Origin: Ornithinimicrobium humiphilum
Lineage (GTDB): Bacteria; Actinomycetota; Actinomycetes; Actinomycetales; Dermatophilaceae
Length of the DNA: 64,000 nt
Reading direction: 5' to 3'
Assembly: GCF_006716885.1 (NCBI RefSeq)
Contig: NZ_VFPU01000002.1
Coordinates: 186,001 to 250,000 of the forward strand
The position numbers and the translations under genes are program-made. The notes under the pieces were generated by a model, which was not told the origin of the DNA, did no database searches, and saw only the letters and a program-made list of their open reading frames with translations. Below are positions 8,450 to 17,310 of this stretch, piece by piece (within the stretch, counting starts at the first letter, position 1; each line of letters begins with the position of its first letter).

Positions 8450-10783
8450 ATGGACGTGGGAACCCTGCAGGTCGTCGCCATCGTCGTCGCGGCACTCATC
8501 ACGCTGGCCGCGGTGGCGCTCTTCGTGCGCACCATCGCCGGCTTCGTGACCAAGTTCCGGCTCGGCCAGCCCGTGAAGGGACGCACCGACGACCCGGGCG
8601 AGCGCACGGTCACGCTGGTCCGGGAGTTCCTCGGCCACACCCGGATGGCGCGCAAGCCCGTCGTGGCCGTGGCGCACTGGTTCGTCATGGTGAGCTTCGG
8701 CCTGCTGGTGCTCACCCTGGTGACCGCCTACGGCCAGCTCTTCGATCCCGAGTTCGCGCTGCCGCTCATCGGCCACTGGGCGCCCTACGAGTGGATCTCC
8801 GAGATCTTCGGCTGGGCCGCGATCCTCGGTATCCTCGCGCTCGTCGTCGTCCGTCAGCTGCGCCACCCGCGCGGCGAGGGCCGCCGCTCCCGCTTCTGGG
8901 GCTCGAACTTCTGGCAGGCCTACTTCGTCGAGGCCGTCATCCTCGGGGTCGGCATCTGCATCGTGCTGCTGAGGGGTATGGAGTACGCCATCGGTCGCCA
9001 GCACGGCGAGGAGTGGGCCACGATGGGCCACTTCCCCCTGACGGCCTGGGTCGGCGGCTTCTTCTCCGGCGCCTCCGTGGGGGCCCTGGAGACCGCGATC
9101 GTCGTCGTCGCGCTGGTCAAGATCCTCATCTCGATGACGTGGATGCTCACGATCGCTCTCGTCCCGACGATGGGCGTGGCCTGGCACCGGTTCCTGGCCT
9201 TCTTCAACATCTGGCTCAAGCGCCACGCCGACGGCAGCACCAGCCTCGGCCCGCTGCAGCCCATCACGGTCGCCGGCGAGCCGGTCGACTTCGAGGACGT
9301 CGAGAACCTCGACGAGGACGCCGCCCTGGGCGTGGGCAAGGTCGAGGACTTCACCTGGAAGGGCCTGCTCGACTTCTCCACCTGCACCGAGTGCGGTCGC
9401 TGCCAGGAGCAGTGCCCGGCCTGGAACACCGACAAGCCCCTCTCGCCCAAGATGGTCGTGCTCAACCTGCGCAACCACCACCACGCGAAGGCGCCCTGGC
9501 TGCTCGCCGACGCCGAGCACCGCGACGCCGCAACCGAGGCCTTCTCCGCGCTCGGTGACGGGCCGCGCCCGGAGCAGCTGCACGGCATACCGCTGTCGGC
9601 GGTCGCCGAGGCCCAGCGCGAGCTGGTCGGCGGCACCGAGGGCGACCCGACGATCCCCAGCGGCGGCGCGGTCATCGACCCCGACGTGCTGTGGTCGTGC
9701 ACGACCTGCGGCGCCTGCGTCGAGCAGTGCCCGGTCGACATCGAGCACGTCGACGCGATCGTCGACATGCGGCGCTACCAGACCCTCATCGAGTCGGCCT
9801 TCCCGTCCGAGCTGGGCGGCCTGTTCAAGAACCTCGAGAACAAGGGCAACCCGTGGGGCATGAACGCCCGGCTGCGGATGGACTGGGCCAAGGACCTGCC
9901 GTTCGACATCCCGATGGCGGGGGCTGACGTCGAGGACCTGGCGGAGGTCGACTACCTGTTCTGGGTGGGCTGCGCCGGCGCCTTCGAGGACCGTGCCAAG
10001 AAGACCACCCGCGCCGTGGCCGAGCTGCTGCACACCGCCGGCGTCTCCTTCGCCGTGCTGGGCGACGGCGAGACCTGCACCGGCGACCCGGCCCGCCGCG
10101 CCGGCAACGAGTTCCTCTTCCAGATGCTCGCGATGCAGAACGTCGAGGTCCTCAAGGAGGTCAACGCGACCAAGATCGTCGTGACCTGCGCCCACTGCTT
10201 CAACACCATCAAGAACGAGTACCCGCAGGTCGGCGGACAGTTCGAGGTCGTCCACCACACGCAGCTGCTCAACCGCCTGGTGCGCGAGAAGCGCCTCACC
10301 CCGGTGCACCGCCCGGCCGACGCCGACACCTCCGGAGTCGCCTCGACCGCCGAGAGCGTGACCTACCACGACCCGTGCTACCTGGGCCGTCACAACCAGG
10401 TCTACGCCCCGCCGCGCGAGCTGCTGGGCGCGCTGCCCGGCGTGGAGCTGCGCGAGATGCCCCGCTCGGGCGAGAAGTCCTTCTGCTGCGGCGCCGGCGG
10501 CGCGCGCATGTGGATGGAGGAGAAGCTCGGCACCCGCATCAACCTCAACCGCACCGAGGAGGCCATCGCCACCGGCGCCGACCGGATCGCGATCGGCTGC
10601 CCGTTCTGCCGCGTCATGCTCTCCGACGGCCTGACCCAGAAGCAGTCCGAGGGTGCCCGCGAGGAGATCGAGGTCGTCGACGTCGCCCAGATGCTGCTCG
10701 CGGCCGTGCGCCGCGGCCAGGAGGGCGAGGAGGCGGCTGCGGCCGACGCCGCGCCGCAGCCCGACCCGGAGCCGGCCGTCTAG
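8450..10783 (+). CDS. Membrane-bound heterodisulfide-reductase-like Fe-S oxidoreductase
   Basis: 777 residues. The N-terminal third (to about residue 270) has five or six membrane segments like a NarI/DsrM-type quinone domain. Two ferredoxin-type motifs follow, CTECGRCQEQCP (from C312) and CTTCGACVEQCP (from C417). The C-terminal part has two CCG-type cysteine domains (CAHCF...CYLGRHN...CCGAGG). Such fusions carry electrons between quinones and a soluble partner at the inner membrane face; the M. tuberculosis counterpart Rv0338c is reported essential. No ribosome site precedes the ATG. A TACCCT at 8438-8443 ends 6 nt before it, so the mRNA is probably leaderless. The physiological partner is unknown. 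Confidence 0.9.
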   Translation: MDVGTLQVVAIVVAALITLAAVALFVRTIAGFVTKFRLGQPVKGRTDDPGERTVTLVREFLGHTRMARKPVVAVAHWFVMVSFGLLVLTLVTAYGQLFDPEFALPLIGHWAPYEWISEIFGWAAILGILALVVVRQLRHPRGEGRRSRFWGSNFWQAYFVEAVILGVGICIVLLRGMEYAIGRQHGEEWATMGHFPLTAWVGGFFSGASVGALETAIVVVALVKILISMTWMLTIALVPTMGVAWHRFLAFFNIWLKRHADGSTSLGPLQPITVAGEPVDFEDVENLDEDAALGVGKVEDFTWKGLLDFSTCTECGRCQEQCPAWNTDKPLSPKMVVLNLRNHHHAKAPWLLADAEHRDAATEAFSALGDGPRPEQLHGIPLSAVAEAQRELVGGTEGDPTIPSGGAVIDPDVLWSCTTCGACVEQCPVDIEHVDAIVDMRRYQTLIESAFPSELGGLFKNLENKGNPWGMNARLRMDWAKDLPFDIPMAGADVEDLAEVDYLFWVGCAGAFEDRAKKTTRAVAELLHTAGVSFAVLGDGETCTGDPARRAGNEFLFQMLAMQNVEVLKEVNATKIVVTCAHCFNTIKNEYPQVGGQFEVVHHTQLLNRLVREKRLTPVHRPADADTSGVASTAESVTYHDPCYLGRHNQVYAPPRELLGALPGVELREMPRSGEKSFCCGAGGARMWMEEKLGTRINLNRTEEAIATGADRIAIGCPFCRVMLSDGLTQKQSEGAREEIEVVDVAQMLLAAVRRGQEGEEAAAADAAPQPDPEPAV

Positions 10784-10797
10784 GCCACCGGGCACCA

Positions 10798-10837
10798 CGA
10801 GAAGGGCCGACCTGAGGGATCAGGTCGGCTCTTCTCG
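10798..10837 (+). terminator. Terminator of the Fe-S oxidoreductase gene
   Basis: A 17-bp stem with one weak position (arms cgagaagggccgacctg and caggtcggctcttctcg) and a 6-nt loop, followed by ttc. Confidence 0.75.
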
Positions 10838-10883
10838 TTCACCGGGGGTGTGCCGTGCGCCGCCGGGGCGGCGCCCCGCCCCG

Positions 10884-11465
10884 TCAGTCCTGGATCTGCG
10901 TGCGGTAGAAGTTCTGGAACGACCGGCTGGCCGTCGGGCCGCGCTGCCCCTGGTAGTGGCTGCCGCGGGGCGAGGAGCCGTAGGGGTGCTCGGCCGGGGA
11001 GCTGAGCTGGAAGAAGCAGAGCTGGCCGATCTTCATCCCCGGGTGGAGCACGATCGGCAGCGTCGCGACGTTGGAGAGCTCGAGCGTGACGTGCCCGGTG
11101 AAGCCGGGGTCGACGAAGCCGGCGGTGGCGTGGGTGAGCAGGCCGAGACGGCCCAGCGAGCTCTTGCCCTCGACGCGCGCGGCGATGTCGTCGGGCAGGC
11201 TCACCTGCTCGTAGGTCGAGCCCAGCACGAACTCCCCCGGGTGCAGCACGAAGGACTCGTCGGCGTCGACCTCGACCAGGCGGGTCAGCTCCGGCTGCTC
11301 CTGCGCGGGGTCGATCACGGGGTACTTGTGGTTGTCGAACAGCCGGAAGAAGCGGTCGAGCCGCACGTCGACGCTCGACGGTTGCACCATCTCGGGGTCC
11401 CAGGGGTCGAGCACGACCCTGCCGGCGTCGATCTGGGCACGGATGTCGCGGTCGGAGAGGAGCAC
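10884..11465 (-). CDS. dcd: dCTP deaminase (probably dUMP-forming)
   Basis: Deaminates dCTP to supply dUMP/dUTP for thymidylate synthesis. 193 residues with the trimeric dUTPase fold. The conserved [17 protein letters not shown] and the catalytic glutamate motif TLELSN are intact, and the C-terminal YQGQRGPT closes the active site. The M. tuberculosis enzyme of this type has both deaminase and dUTPase activity; the same here is inference. GTG start. A TAGGGT on the minus strand (11472-11477) ends 6 nt before the start codon, so a leaderless mRNA is likely. Confidence 0.95.
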   Translation of the reverse strand: MLLSDRDIRAQIDAGRVVLDPWDPEMVQPSSVDVRLDRFFRLFDNHKYPVIDPAQEQPELTRLVEVDADESFVLHPGEFVLGSTYEQVSLPDDIAARVEGKSSLGRLGLLTHATAGFVDPGFTGHVTLELSNVATLPIVLHPGMKIGQLCFFQLSSPAEHPYGSSPRGSHYQGQRGPTASRSFQNFYRTQIQD

Positions 11466-11487
11466 GCAGACACCCTAACGGGGGGAG

Positions 11488-11517
11488 TTGGAGACCGTCG
11501 ACGGGCCGCGTTAGTAT
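11488..11517 (+). promoter_or_regulatory. Promoter of tRNA-Gly
   Basis: TTGGAG (11488-11493), an 18-nt spacer and TAGTAT (11512-11517) sit 27 nt before the tRNA. A small hairpin (gaccccga/tcggggtc) lies in the leader. Confidence 0.7.
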
Positions 11518-11544
11518 GGCCGCCCGACCCCGAATCGGGGTCCC

Positions 11545-11618
11545 GCGGGCGTAGTTCAATGGTAGAACATCAGCTTCCCAAGCTGAATACGCGAGTTCGA
11601 TTCTCGTCGCCCGCTCCA
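11545..11618 (+). tRNA. tRNA-Gly (anticodon CCC), CCA encoded
   Basis: Acceptor stem gcgggcg pairs with cgcccgc, anticodon stem TCAGC/GCTGA holds loop TTCCCAA (CCC), T-arm GAGTTCGATTCTC, discriminator T, then genomic CCA. Confidence 0.95.
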
Positions 11619-11623
11619 CACGA

Positions 11624-11653
11624 CGAAGGCCCCCTCCGAGGAGGGGGCCTTCG
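11624..11653. terminator. Terminator behind tRNA-Gly and cutA
   Basis: 14-bp arms with a 2-nt loop. The inner 28 nt are the same sequence as the terminator at 553-580. Confidence 0.8.
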
Positions 11654-11668
11654 TGCGTCCCGCCGGAC

Positions 11669-12076
11669 TCAGCCGGGTATGCCGTGCAGGCGCCTGCCCT
11701 CGGCCCCGTCCTCGTCGCCGTCCCCGGGGGAGTCCGGCGCGGCGCCCGTGCGCACCCAGTCGGCGTAGGAGGACAGGGCGTGCGAGACCGGGACGGCGAT
11801 GATCTCGGGCACGTCGTAGCGGTGCAGGTGGACGACCGCCTCGGCCAGGCCCGGGAAGGCGTTCTCGGTGGTCTTGGCCAGGAGCAGCCACTCCTCGTTG
11901 CTGTGGACCTCGTCCTCCCAGGTGTAGAAGGAGAGCATCGGGCCCAGGACCTGGACGCAGGCGGCGAGCTTGCGCGCGATCAGCGTGTCGGCGATGGTGC
12001 GGGCCGACGCGACGTCGGGCACGGAGATCCGGGCCTCGACGAGGGGCAGCTCCACGGCGGCGCGGGGGTCCGTCAC
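11669..12076 (-). CDS. cutA: CutA1-like divalent-cation tolerance protein
   Basis: 135 residues; CutA proteins are small ferredoxin-like trimers in the cytosol whose exact job is unclear. Typical features are VPDVASARTIADTLIARKLAACVQV and the later WEDEVHSNEEWLLLAKT. A short acidic C-terminal extension is extra. The GTG start overlaps the stop of the aminotransferase gene (gcGTGA), so the two are translationally coupled. The fit between the partners is not obvious. Confidence 0.88.
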   Translation of the reverse strand: MTDPRAAVELPLVEARISVPDVASARTIADTLIARKLAACVQVLGPMLSFYTWEDEVHSNEEWLLLAKTTENAFPGLAEAVVHLHRYDVPEIIAVPVSHALSSYADWVRTGAAPDSPGDGDEDGAEGRRLHGIPG

Positions 12077-13401
12077 GCTGTCGCCCCGGCGAGGGCCTCG
12101 TCGAGCAGCGTCAACGCCTCGCCGGCCTCCTCGGAGGTGATGACGCACGGCGGCACCACGTGCATCCGGTTGCCCATCATCAGCGGCCAGACGCCGCGCT
12201 CGACGCAGGCCCGGTGGATCGCCTTGACGCGGTCGGCCGGCAGCGGCTCGCGGGTCTCGCGGTCGGCCACCAGCTCGAGGGCCCAGAAGACCCCCAGACC
12301 GCGGACGTCGCCGATCACCTCGTGCCGCTCGGCGAGGTCGCGCAGGCCGGGGCCGAGGGTGCGCTCGCCGACCTCGGCGGCGTTCTCGACGACGCGCTCC
12401 TCGCGCATGATCCGGATCGAGGCCACCGCGGAGGCGGTCGCGAGCGCGTGGCCGGAGTAGGTCAGCCCGCCCGGATAGGGCGTGTGGGCGAAGGTGTCGG
12501 CGATCTCGTCGGAGAGGATCACGCCGCCGAGCGGCACGTAGCCGGAGTTGACGCCCTTGGCGAAGGTGACGAGGTCGGGCCGCACGCCCCAGTGGTCGAA
12601 GGCGAACCACGCGCCGGTCCGGCCGAAGCCGGCCATGACCTCGTCGAGGACCAGCAGGATGCCGTGCTCGTCGCACAGCTCGCGGACGCCCTCGAGGTAG
12701 CCCGGCGGCGGCACGAGGACGCCGTTGCTGCCCACGACGGTCTCGAGCACGATGGCGGCGACGTGCTGCGGGCCCTCGGCGGCCACGGTGTGGCGCAGGT
12801 GGCGCAGCGCGCGCTCGGCCTCCTCCTCGGGCGTGCTCGAGTGGAACTCGCTGCGGTAGAGGTAGGGGCCCCAGAAGTGGACGACACCGGGGATCGAGGG
12901 CTCGGCGCCCCAGCGGCGCGGCTCGCCCGTCAGTGCGATCGCGGCCGCGGTGGCGCCGTGGTAGCTGCGGTAGGCGGCCAGCACCTTGTGCCGGCCGGTG
13001 TGCAGGCGGGCCATCCGGACGGCGTTCTCGTTGGCCTCGGCGCCACCGTTGGTGAAGAAGACCTTCTCCAGCCCGGCGGGCGCGAGCCCGGCGACGGCGG
13101 CCGCGGCCTCGGCGCGGGACTCCTCGGCGAAGCTCGGGGCGACGGTGACCAGTCCCCCGGCCGCCTCCCGGATCGCCTCGACGAGCCGCGGGTGCTGGTA
13201 GCCGAGGTTGACGTTGACGAGCTGGCTGGTCAGGTCGAGGTAGCGACGCCCCTGGTGGTCCCAGAACCACACGCCTTCGCCGCCGGCCAGCGGCAGCGGG
13301 TCGATCTCCGCCTGCGCGGACCAGGAGGTGAAGACGTGGGCGCGGGTGAGCTCGCGGACGCGGGAGTCACGGGCAGCGTCGACCGACGGAAGAGCAACCA
13401 T
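12073..13401 (-). CDS. Class III (omega) aminotransferase
   Basis: PLP-dependent transaminase of the aspartate-aminotransferase-fold class III group. At 442 residues it is full length. Recognisable are the FFTNGGAEANE cofactor loop, YHGAT, the LDEVMAGFGRTG metal/PLP-ring aspartate motif and the Schiff-base lysine in TFAKGVNSGY. Substrate choice (beta-alanine, taurine, polyamine and others) cannot be read from the sequence. First gene of a two-gene unit with cutA. A CATACT 7 nt before the ATG may be its -10; it lies inside a GTATGCC copy. Confidence 0.88.
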   Translation of the reverse strand: MVALPSVDAARDSRVRELTRAHVFTSWSAQAEIDPLPLAGGEGVWFWDHQGRRYLDLTSQLVNVNLGYQHPRLVEAIREAAGGLVTVAPSFAEESRAEAAAAVAGLAPAGLEKVFFTNGGAEANENAVRMARLHTGRHKVLAAYRSYHGATAAAIALTGEPRRWGAEPSIPGVVHFWGPYLYRSEFHSSTPEEEAERALRHLRHTVAAEGPQHVAAIVLETVVGSNGVLVPPPGYLEGVRELCDEHGILLVLDEVMAGFGRTGAWFAFDHWGVRPDLVTFAKGVNSGYVPLGGVILSDEIADTFAHTPYPGGLTYSGHALATASAVASIRIMREERVVENAAEVGERTLGPGLRDLAERHEVIGDVRGLGVFWALELVADRETREPLPADRVKAIHRACVERGVWPLMMGNRMHVVPPCVITSEEAGEALTLLDEALAGATA

Positions 13402-13473
13402 AAGAGGAAGTATGCCTTCAGGCGGGCGCCGGAATCACCCTGGGACCCCTGACCTGCGCAACTAGATGAACGG

Positions 13474-14265
13474 TCAACCGAAAGGCGGCGTGAAGCGCCC
13501 GTCCACGGCCGTCCAGCCACCGTCGACCATGACCTGGGAGCCGGTCACGAAGCTGGCCGCGTCGGAGGCCAGCCAGCAGACGGCACCGACCATCTCCTCG
13601 GGGCGCGCCCACCGGCCCAGCACCGACTTCTCGGCATAGGCCCTGTTCCAGGCCTCGTCGGCGCGGATCTGCGCGGTGAGCGGGGTCTCGACGACGCCGG
13701 GGGCGACGGCGTTGATCCGCACGCCCGAGGGCCCGAGCTCGGCGGCGAGCGTCTTGACGAGCTGGGCGACGCCCGCCTTGGTCGCGGCGTAGACGCCCTG
13801 ACCCGGCTCGACGACCAGCGCCCGGATCGAGGTGAGCGCGACGATCGAGCCGGTGCCGCGGCGCTGCATGTCCGGCGCGAAGGCCCGCACCGCGTTGAAG
13901 GTGCCGCGCAGGTTGAGCCCGACGACCCGGTCGAACTCCTCTGCGGAGTAGTCGAGCAGCTTCTTGCGCACGTTGATCGCCGCGGTGAGCACGAGCACGT
14001 CGACGTCGCCCAGCCCGCCCACGAGGTCGGCGAGCGCGGCCTCGTCGAGGACGTCGACCGCGTGCGCGGCGTGCCCCGGGTCCTCCCCGGCGGCGAGCCG
14101 GTCGCGCACCGCCGCCGCCGTCGCCGGGTCCTTGTCGAGGCAGGACACCCGGGCGCCCTGGGCCGCGAGACCGGCGGCGATCTCGGCCCCGATCCCGCCG
14201 CAGCCCACCACCACCGCGTGGCGGCCGTCGATCCGGAACATCTGCGCGTAGTCGAGCGACGTCAT
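13474..14265 (-). CDS. Short-chain dehydrogenase/reductase
   Basis: NAD(P)-dependent oxidoreductase, 263 residues. The Rossmann motif is unusual, [10 protein letters not shown] instead of TGxxxGIG. NVRKKL near residue 100 replaces the usual NNAG. Catalytic Ser (TSI), YAATK lysine motif and the C-terminal VDGG are present. A GTG six codons upstream is possible, but the ATG gives the better N-terminus. Substrate unknown. The 276-bp gap upstream is discussed with the 14372-14532 entry. Confidence 0.85.
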   Translation of the reverse strand: MTSLDYAQMFRIDGRHAVVVGCGGIGAEIAAGLAAQGARVSCLDKDPATAAAVRDRLAAGEDPGHAAHAVDVLDEAALADLVGGLGDVDVLVLTAAINVRKKLLDYSAEEFDRVVGLNLRGTFNAVRAFAPDMQRRGTGSIVALTSIRALVVEPGQGVYAATKAGVAQLVKTLAAELGPSGVRINAVAPGVVETPLTAQIRADEAWNRAYAEKSVLGRWARPEEMVGAVCWLASDAASFVTGSQVMVDGGWTAVDGRFTPPFG

Positions 14266-14371
14266 ACCCGCAGAGTCTGGCACGCGTCACGACCCTTGCC
14301 CCGTCTCCCGGGGTGCGCTATACCGGGACGGTCGGGGAGAGTCCCCGGCACGCGCCCGCCCGAGGGGGCCC

Positions 14372-14532
14372 ATGGCGTCCGGCACCACGGAGCAGACGGC
14401 GGCCTGGAGGTCACGGCCGAGTCGGCGCCCTTCATCGACGTCGTCGAGATCGTCGGGGCCGAGCCGGGGCGCGGCCGGGGCGGCGGCCACTGCATGACCT
14501 GCCCGCTCGTCCGCGACCCGGTCGACCTCTGA
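14372..14532 (+). pseudogene. Possible small gene interrupted by a one-base shift
   Basis: Between two minus-strand genes, a TATACC (-10-like, about 14315-14320) is followed by GAGGGGG and an ATG at 14372. That frame starts MASGTTEQT but soon loses coding character. The neighbouring frame then reads a plausible end, [17 protein letters not shown] ... [14 protein letters not shown], to the stop at 14532 with no start of its own. One indel near 14400 would join them. Chance is a real alternative in DNA this GC-rich. Confidence 0.2.
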
Positions 14533-14541
14533 GGGGCAGCG

Positions 14542-15660
14542 TCAGGCGAGCGCGCTGGGGAAGGCCTCCCGGTAGGACCGCCAGGTGCCCTCGGGCGTCG
14601 TGACCGAGTCGGCCGCCAGCGTGGCGCGCACGATCGCGCGGGTGACGACGTCGGCTGCGGCCTCGAGCATCTGGTGGAAGCCGAGCGGGTCCGGCGCGGG
14701 ACGGCCGCCGGTGGCGAGCCCGAAGAGCGTGTCGCCGTCGAACATCGAGTGCGCCGGCAGGATCGCCCGGGCCAGCCCGTCCTGCCCCGACATCGCCAGC
14801 CGCCGCGCCTGCGCGCAGCCCAGCGTGGCGTCGGTGGCGACGACGCCGATGGTCGTCGCCAGCGTGCGCGGCAGCGCCTCGGCGCCGAGCTCGACCGCCC
14901 GGGCGCGGGCGGCCTCCACCTCCTGCGGGTATGGCGTGCGCAGCCCCGCCCCGGAGGGCACCCCGGGCAGGCCCTCCAGGTCGCCGGGCAGCAGGCGGGA
15001 GGCGCCGTAGAGCTCGCCGGTGCGCGGGTCGACCGTCGACCCGACGGCGTTGAGCACGACGAGGGCGGCGACGGTCGAGCCGTCGGGCAGGACGACGCTG
15101 GCGGAGCCGAGGCCGCCCTTGAGACCACCGGCGACCTGGCCGCCGGTGCCGGCGCCGACGGCACCGAGGGCGGGCGGTGCGGCATACCCGTCGGAGCCGG
15201 TGTCGCGGGCCCGCTGCGCGTCCTCGCAGGCGGCCGCGCCGAAGGTGGCGTCCGGGGTGGCGTCCCAGCGGCCGCCGCGTCCCAGGTCGAAGATCACGGC
15301 GCCGGGGACGATCGGGACCAGCCGGTCGGGCGCGCCCATCGGGAAGCCGCAGCCCTGGCCCAGGAGCCAGCGCATCACGCCGTCGGCGGCCGCCAGCCCG
15401 AAGGCCGAGCCGCCCGACAGGCTGATCGCGTGCACGCGGTCCACGAGGTTGCAGGGGTCGAGCAGGTCGGTCTCGCGGGTGCCCGGGCCACCACCACGCA
15501 CGTCGCCGCCCGCGACCGCGCCCTCCGGCGGGGCGAGGACGACGGTCGAGCCGGTGAGCCAGCCGTCGCCCACCCGCGAGGTGGAGCCGACGGCGAGCCC
15601 GGCGACGTCGACGACGGAGTTGGTGGGGCCGGGGACGAGGTCGTGCAGCATGGGGCCCAT
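14542..15660 (-). CDS. P1/S58-family (DmpA/NylC-like) self-processing hydrolase
   Basis: 372 residues. N-terminal-nucleophile hydrolases of this family cut themselves into two chains and then act as aminopeptidases or amidases. Family features include PTNSVVDVAGLAVG at the N-terminus, HAISLSGGSAFGLAAADGV, the glycine-rich GTGGQVAGGLKGGLGS, and VVLNAVGS near the expected cleavage region. The exact nucleophile is not assigned. Start taken at the ATG giving MGPMLHD; an ATG three codons later is also possible. Single gene. Confidence 0.85.
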   Translation of the reverse strand: MGPMLHDLVPGPTNSVVDVAGLAVGSTSRVGDGWLTGSTVVLAPPEGAVAGGDVRGGGPGTRETDLLDPCNLVDRVHAISLSGGSAFGLAAADGVMRWLLGQGCGFPMGAPDRLVPIVPGAVIFDLGRGGRWDATPDATFGAAACEDAQRARDTGSDGYAAPPALGAVGAGTGGQVAGGLKGGLGSASVVLPDGSTVAALVVLNAVGSTVDPRTGELYGASRLLPGDLEGLPGVPSGAGLRTPYPQEVEAARARAVELGAEALPRTLATTIGVVATDATLGCAQARRLAMSGQDGLARAILPAHSMFDGDTLFGLATGGRPAPDPLGFHQMLEAAADVVTRAIVRATLAADSVTTPEGTWRSYREAFPSALA

Positions 15661-15744
15661 CGTGGCACTGACCGGTCTCCTGACCTGCGGCGGCACGGCG
15701 CAGGACGGCCCCGTGACCGGCGCGGATCTGGCAGCATCGCGTGG

Positions 15745-16635
15745 GTGCCCCGCCCGACCGGCGCCCCCGCCGCCCTCGCCGCCCGCGACTGGGGAATGCT
15801 CGTCGCGGTCGCGCTGATGTGGGGCAGCTCCTACTACTTCATCCTGCTCGGGCTCGAGGCCTTCCCGCCGGCGACCGTCGCCTGGCTGCGGCTGCTCCTC
15901 GGCGTGGCGGTGCTCCTCTGCGTCCCCGCCGCGCGCGCTCCCCTGCGTCGGCGGCGCGACCTCGGGCCGACGGCCGTCCTCGGCCTGACCTGGATGGCGG
16001 TCCCCTTCCTGCTCTTCGCGCTCGCGCAGCAGGAGATCGCCTCGGCGCTGGCCGGGATGGTCAACGGGGCCGCGCCGCTCTTCACCGCCGCGATCGCCAC
16101 CGTCTGGCTGCGCCAGCGCCCGGACCGCGCGCTCGTCGTCGGGCTCGTCGTCGGCTTCGTGGGTGTCGTCCTGCTGGGCCTGCCCAACGTCGACGGGCGG
16201 GCGAGCGGGCTCGGGCTGCTCATGGTGCTGCTCGCCACCTTCCTCTACGGCGTCTCCTTCAACCTCACCGGTGTCCTCCAGGCCCGCAACGGGGCGCTGT
16301 CGGTCATCCTGCGCGCCGAGATCGTGGCGATGCTCGTGCTCACGCCGTTCGGGGCGCCCGGCCTCGTGGGGGCCCGACCGGGCGTCGCGGTCGTGCTGGC
16401 GATGCTGGCGCTGGGCGCGCTCGGCACCGGGCTGGCGTTCGTCCTCTTCACGTCGCTGGTCGGCCGGGTGGGCGCCCCGCGGGCCTCGATCACGACCTAC
16501 CTGGTGCCGGTCGTCTCGCTGGTCCTCGGTGCCGGGCTGGCGGGCGAGCGGGTGGCGCTCCTCTCGCTCGCCGGGGTGGCGCTGGTCCTCGTCGGCGCGT
16601 GGCTGGCGTCGGGGCGGCGGCGGTCGCCCGCCTGA
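15745..16635 (+). CDS. EamA/DMT-family membrane transporter
   Basis: 296 residues with about ten hydrophobic segments in two EamA halves. The first half starts with LVAVALMWGSSYYFILLGLEA; the second has TFLYGVSFNLTG and ends with LVPVVSLVLG. Such carriers export or import small metabolites such as amino acids; the substrate is unknown. The GTG at 15745 is in frame and has CAGCAT 7 nt upstream, so it could be leaderless. Confidence 0.85.
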   Translation: MPRPTGAPAALAARDWGMLVAVALMWGSSYYFILLGLEAFPPATVAWLRLLLGVAVLLCVPAARAPLRRRRDLGPTAVLGLTWMAVPFLLFALAQQEIASALAGMVNGAAPLFTAAIATVWLRQRPDRALVVGLVVGFVGVVLLGLPNVDGRASGLGLLMVLLATFLYGVSFNLTGVLQARNGALSVILRAEIVAMLVLTPFGAPGLVGARPGVAVVLAMLALGALGTGLAFVLFTSLVGRVGAPRASITTYLVPVVSLVLGAGLAGERVALLSLAGVALVLVGAWLASGRRRSPA

Positions 16636-16656
16636 AGGTCGGTCGGTCCCCGGGCC

Positions 16657-17310
16657 TCAGCGCTCGACGAGGCCGTCCTCCAGCGCCCGCAGCACCGCGC
16701 GGGTGCGGTCGCGCACGCCGAGCTTCAGAAGGATCGCCGACACGTGGTTCTTCACGGTGCCCTCGGCCAGGTGGAGTCCGGAGGCGATCTCGCGGTTGCT
16801 CCAGCCGGCCGCCATCAGGCGCAGCACCTCCTGCTCGCGGCCGGTGAGCTCCTGGGGCGGCAGGGTGTCGGGCGAGCGCCGCGGCTCCGACCCGGCGGCC
16901 AGCCGCTGCACCAGGCCGGCGCTCACGGCCGGCTGGATGAGGCGGCCACCGTCGGCCAGGGTGCGGATCGCCTCGAGCAGGGCCTCCAGCGTGACGTCCT
17001 TGAGCAGGTAGCCCCGGGCCCCCGCGCGCAGCGCCTCCAGCACGTCCTCGTCGTCGTCGAAGGTGGTCAGCACCAGCGTCGCCGGCCGGTGCTCGGCCTG
17101 CGCCAGCTCGCGCAGCGTCCCGAGCCCGTCGAGCACGGGCATGCGCAGGTCGAGCAGCACGACGTCGGGCCGGGTCTGCCCGATGACGGCGAGCGCGGCC
17201 CGGCCGTCGGCGGCCTCCCCCACGACCTCGACGTCCTCGCCCAGGGCCAGCAGGCTGCGGATGCCCTGCCGCACCAGGGTCTGGTCGTCGACCAGGACGA
17301 CGCGGATCAC
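16657..17310 (-). CDS. NarL/LuxR-type response regulator (DesR-like)
   Basis: 217 residues. The receiver domain has phosphoacceptor D54 (LLDLRMP) and acidic pair D8-D9, switch Thr and Lys (YLLKDV). It is joined to a LuxR-type HTH with LTGREQEVLRLMAAGWSNREIA and AEGTVKNHVSAILLKLGV. Its GTG start overlaps the kinase stop by 4 nt, so the two form an operon. The likely target is the divergent ABC exporter, whose shared promoter region holds three 8-mer repeats. Confidence 0.94.
   Translation of the reverse strand: MIRVVLVDDQTLVRQGIRSLLALGEDVEVVGEAADGRAALAVIGQTRPDVVLLDLRMPVLDGLGTLRELAQAEHRPATLVLTTFDDDEDVLEALRAGARGYLLKDVTLEALLEAIRTLADGGRLIQPAVSAGLVQRLAAGSEPRRSPDTLPPQELTGREQEVLRLMAAGWSNREIASGLHLAEGTVKNHVSAILLKLGVRDRTRAVLRALEDGLVER

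Noticed and set aside
8318..10798. An 826-codon frame on the minus strand opposite the Fe-S oxidoreductase
   Set aside because: The plus-strand gene has two ferredoxin motifs, membrane helices and a leaderless promoter; the antisense frame has no domain character.
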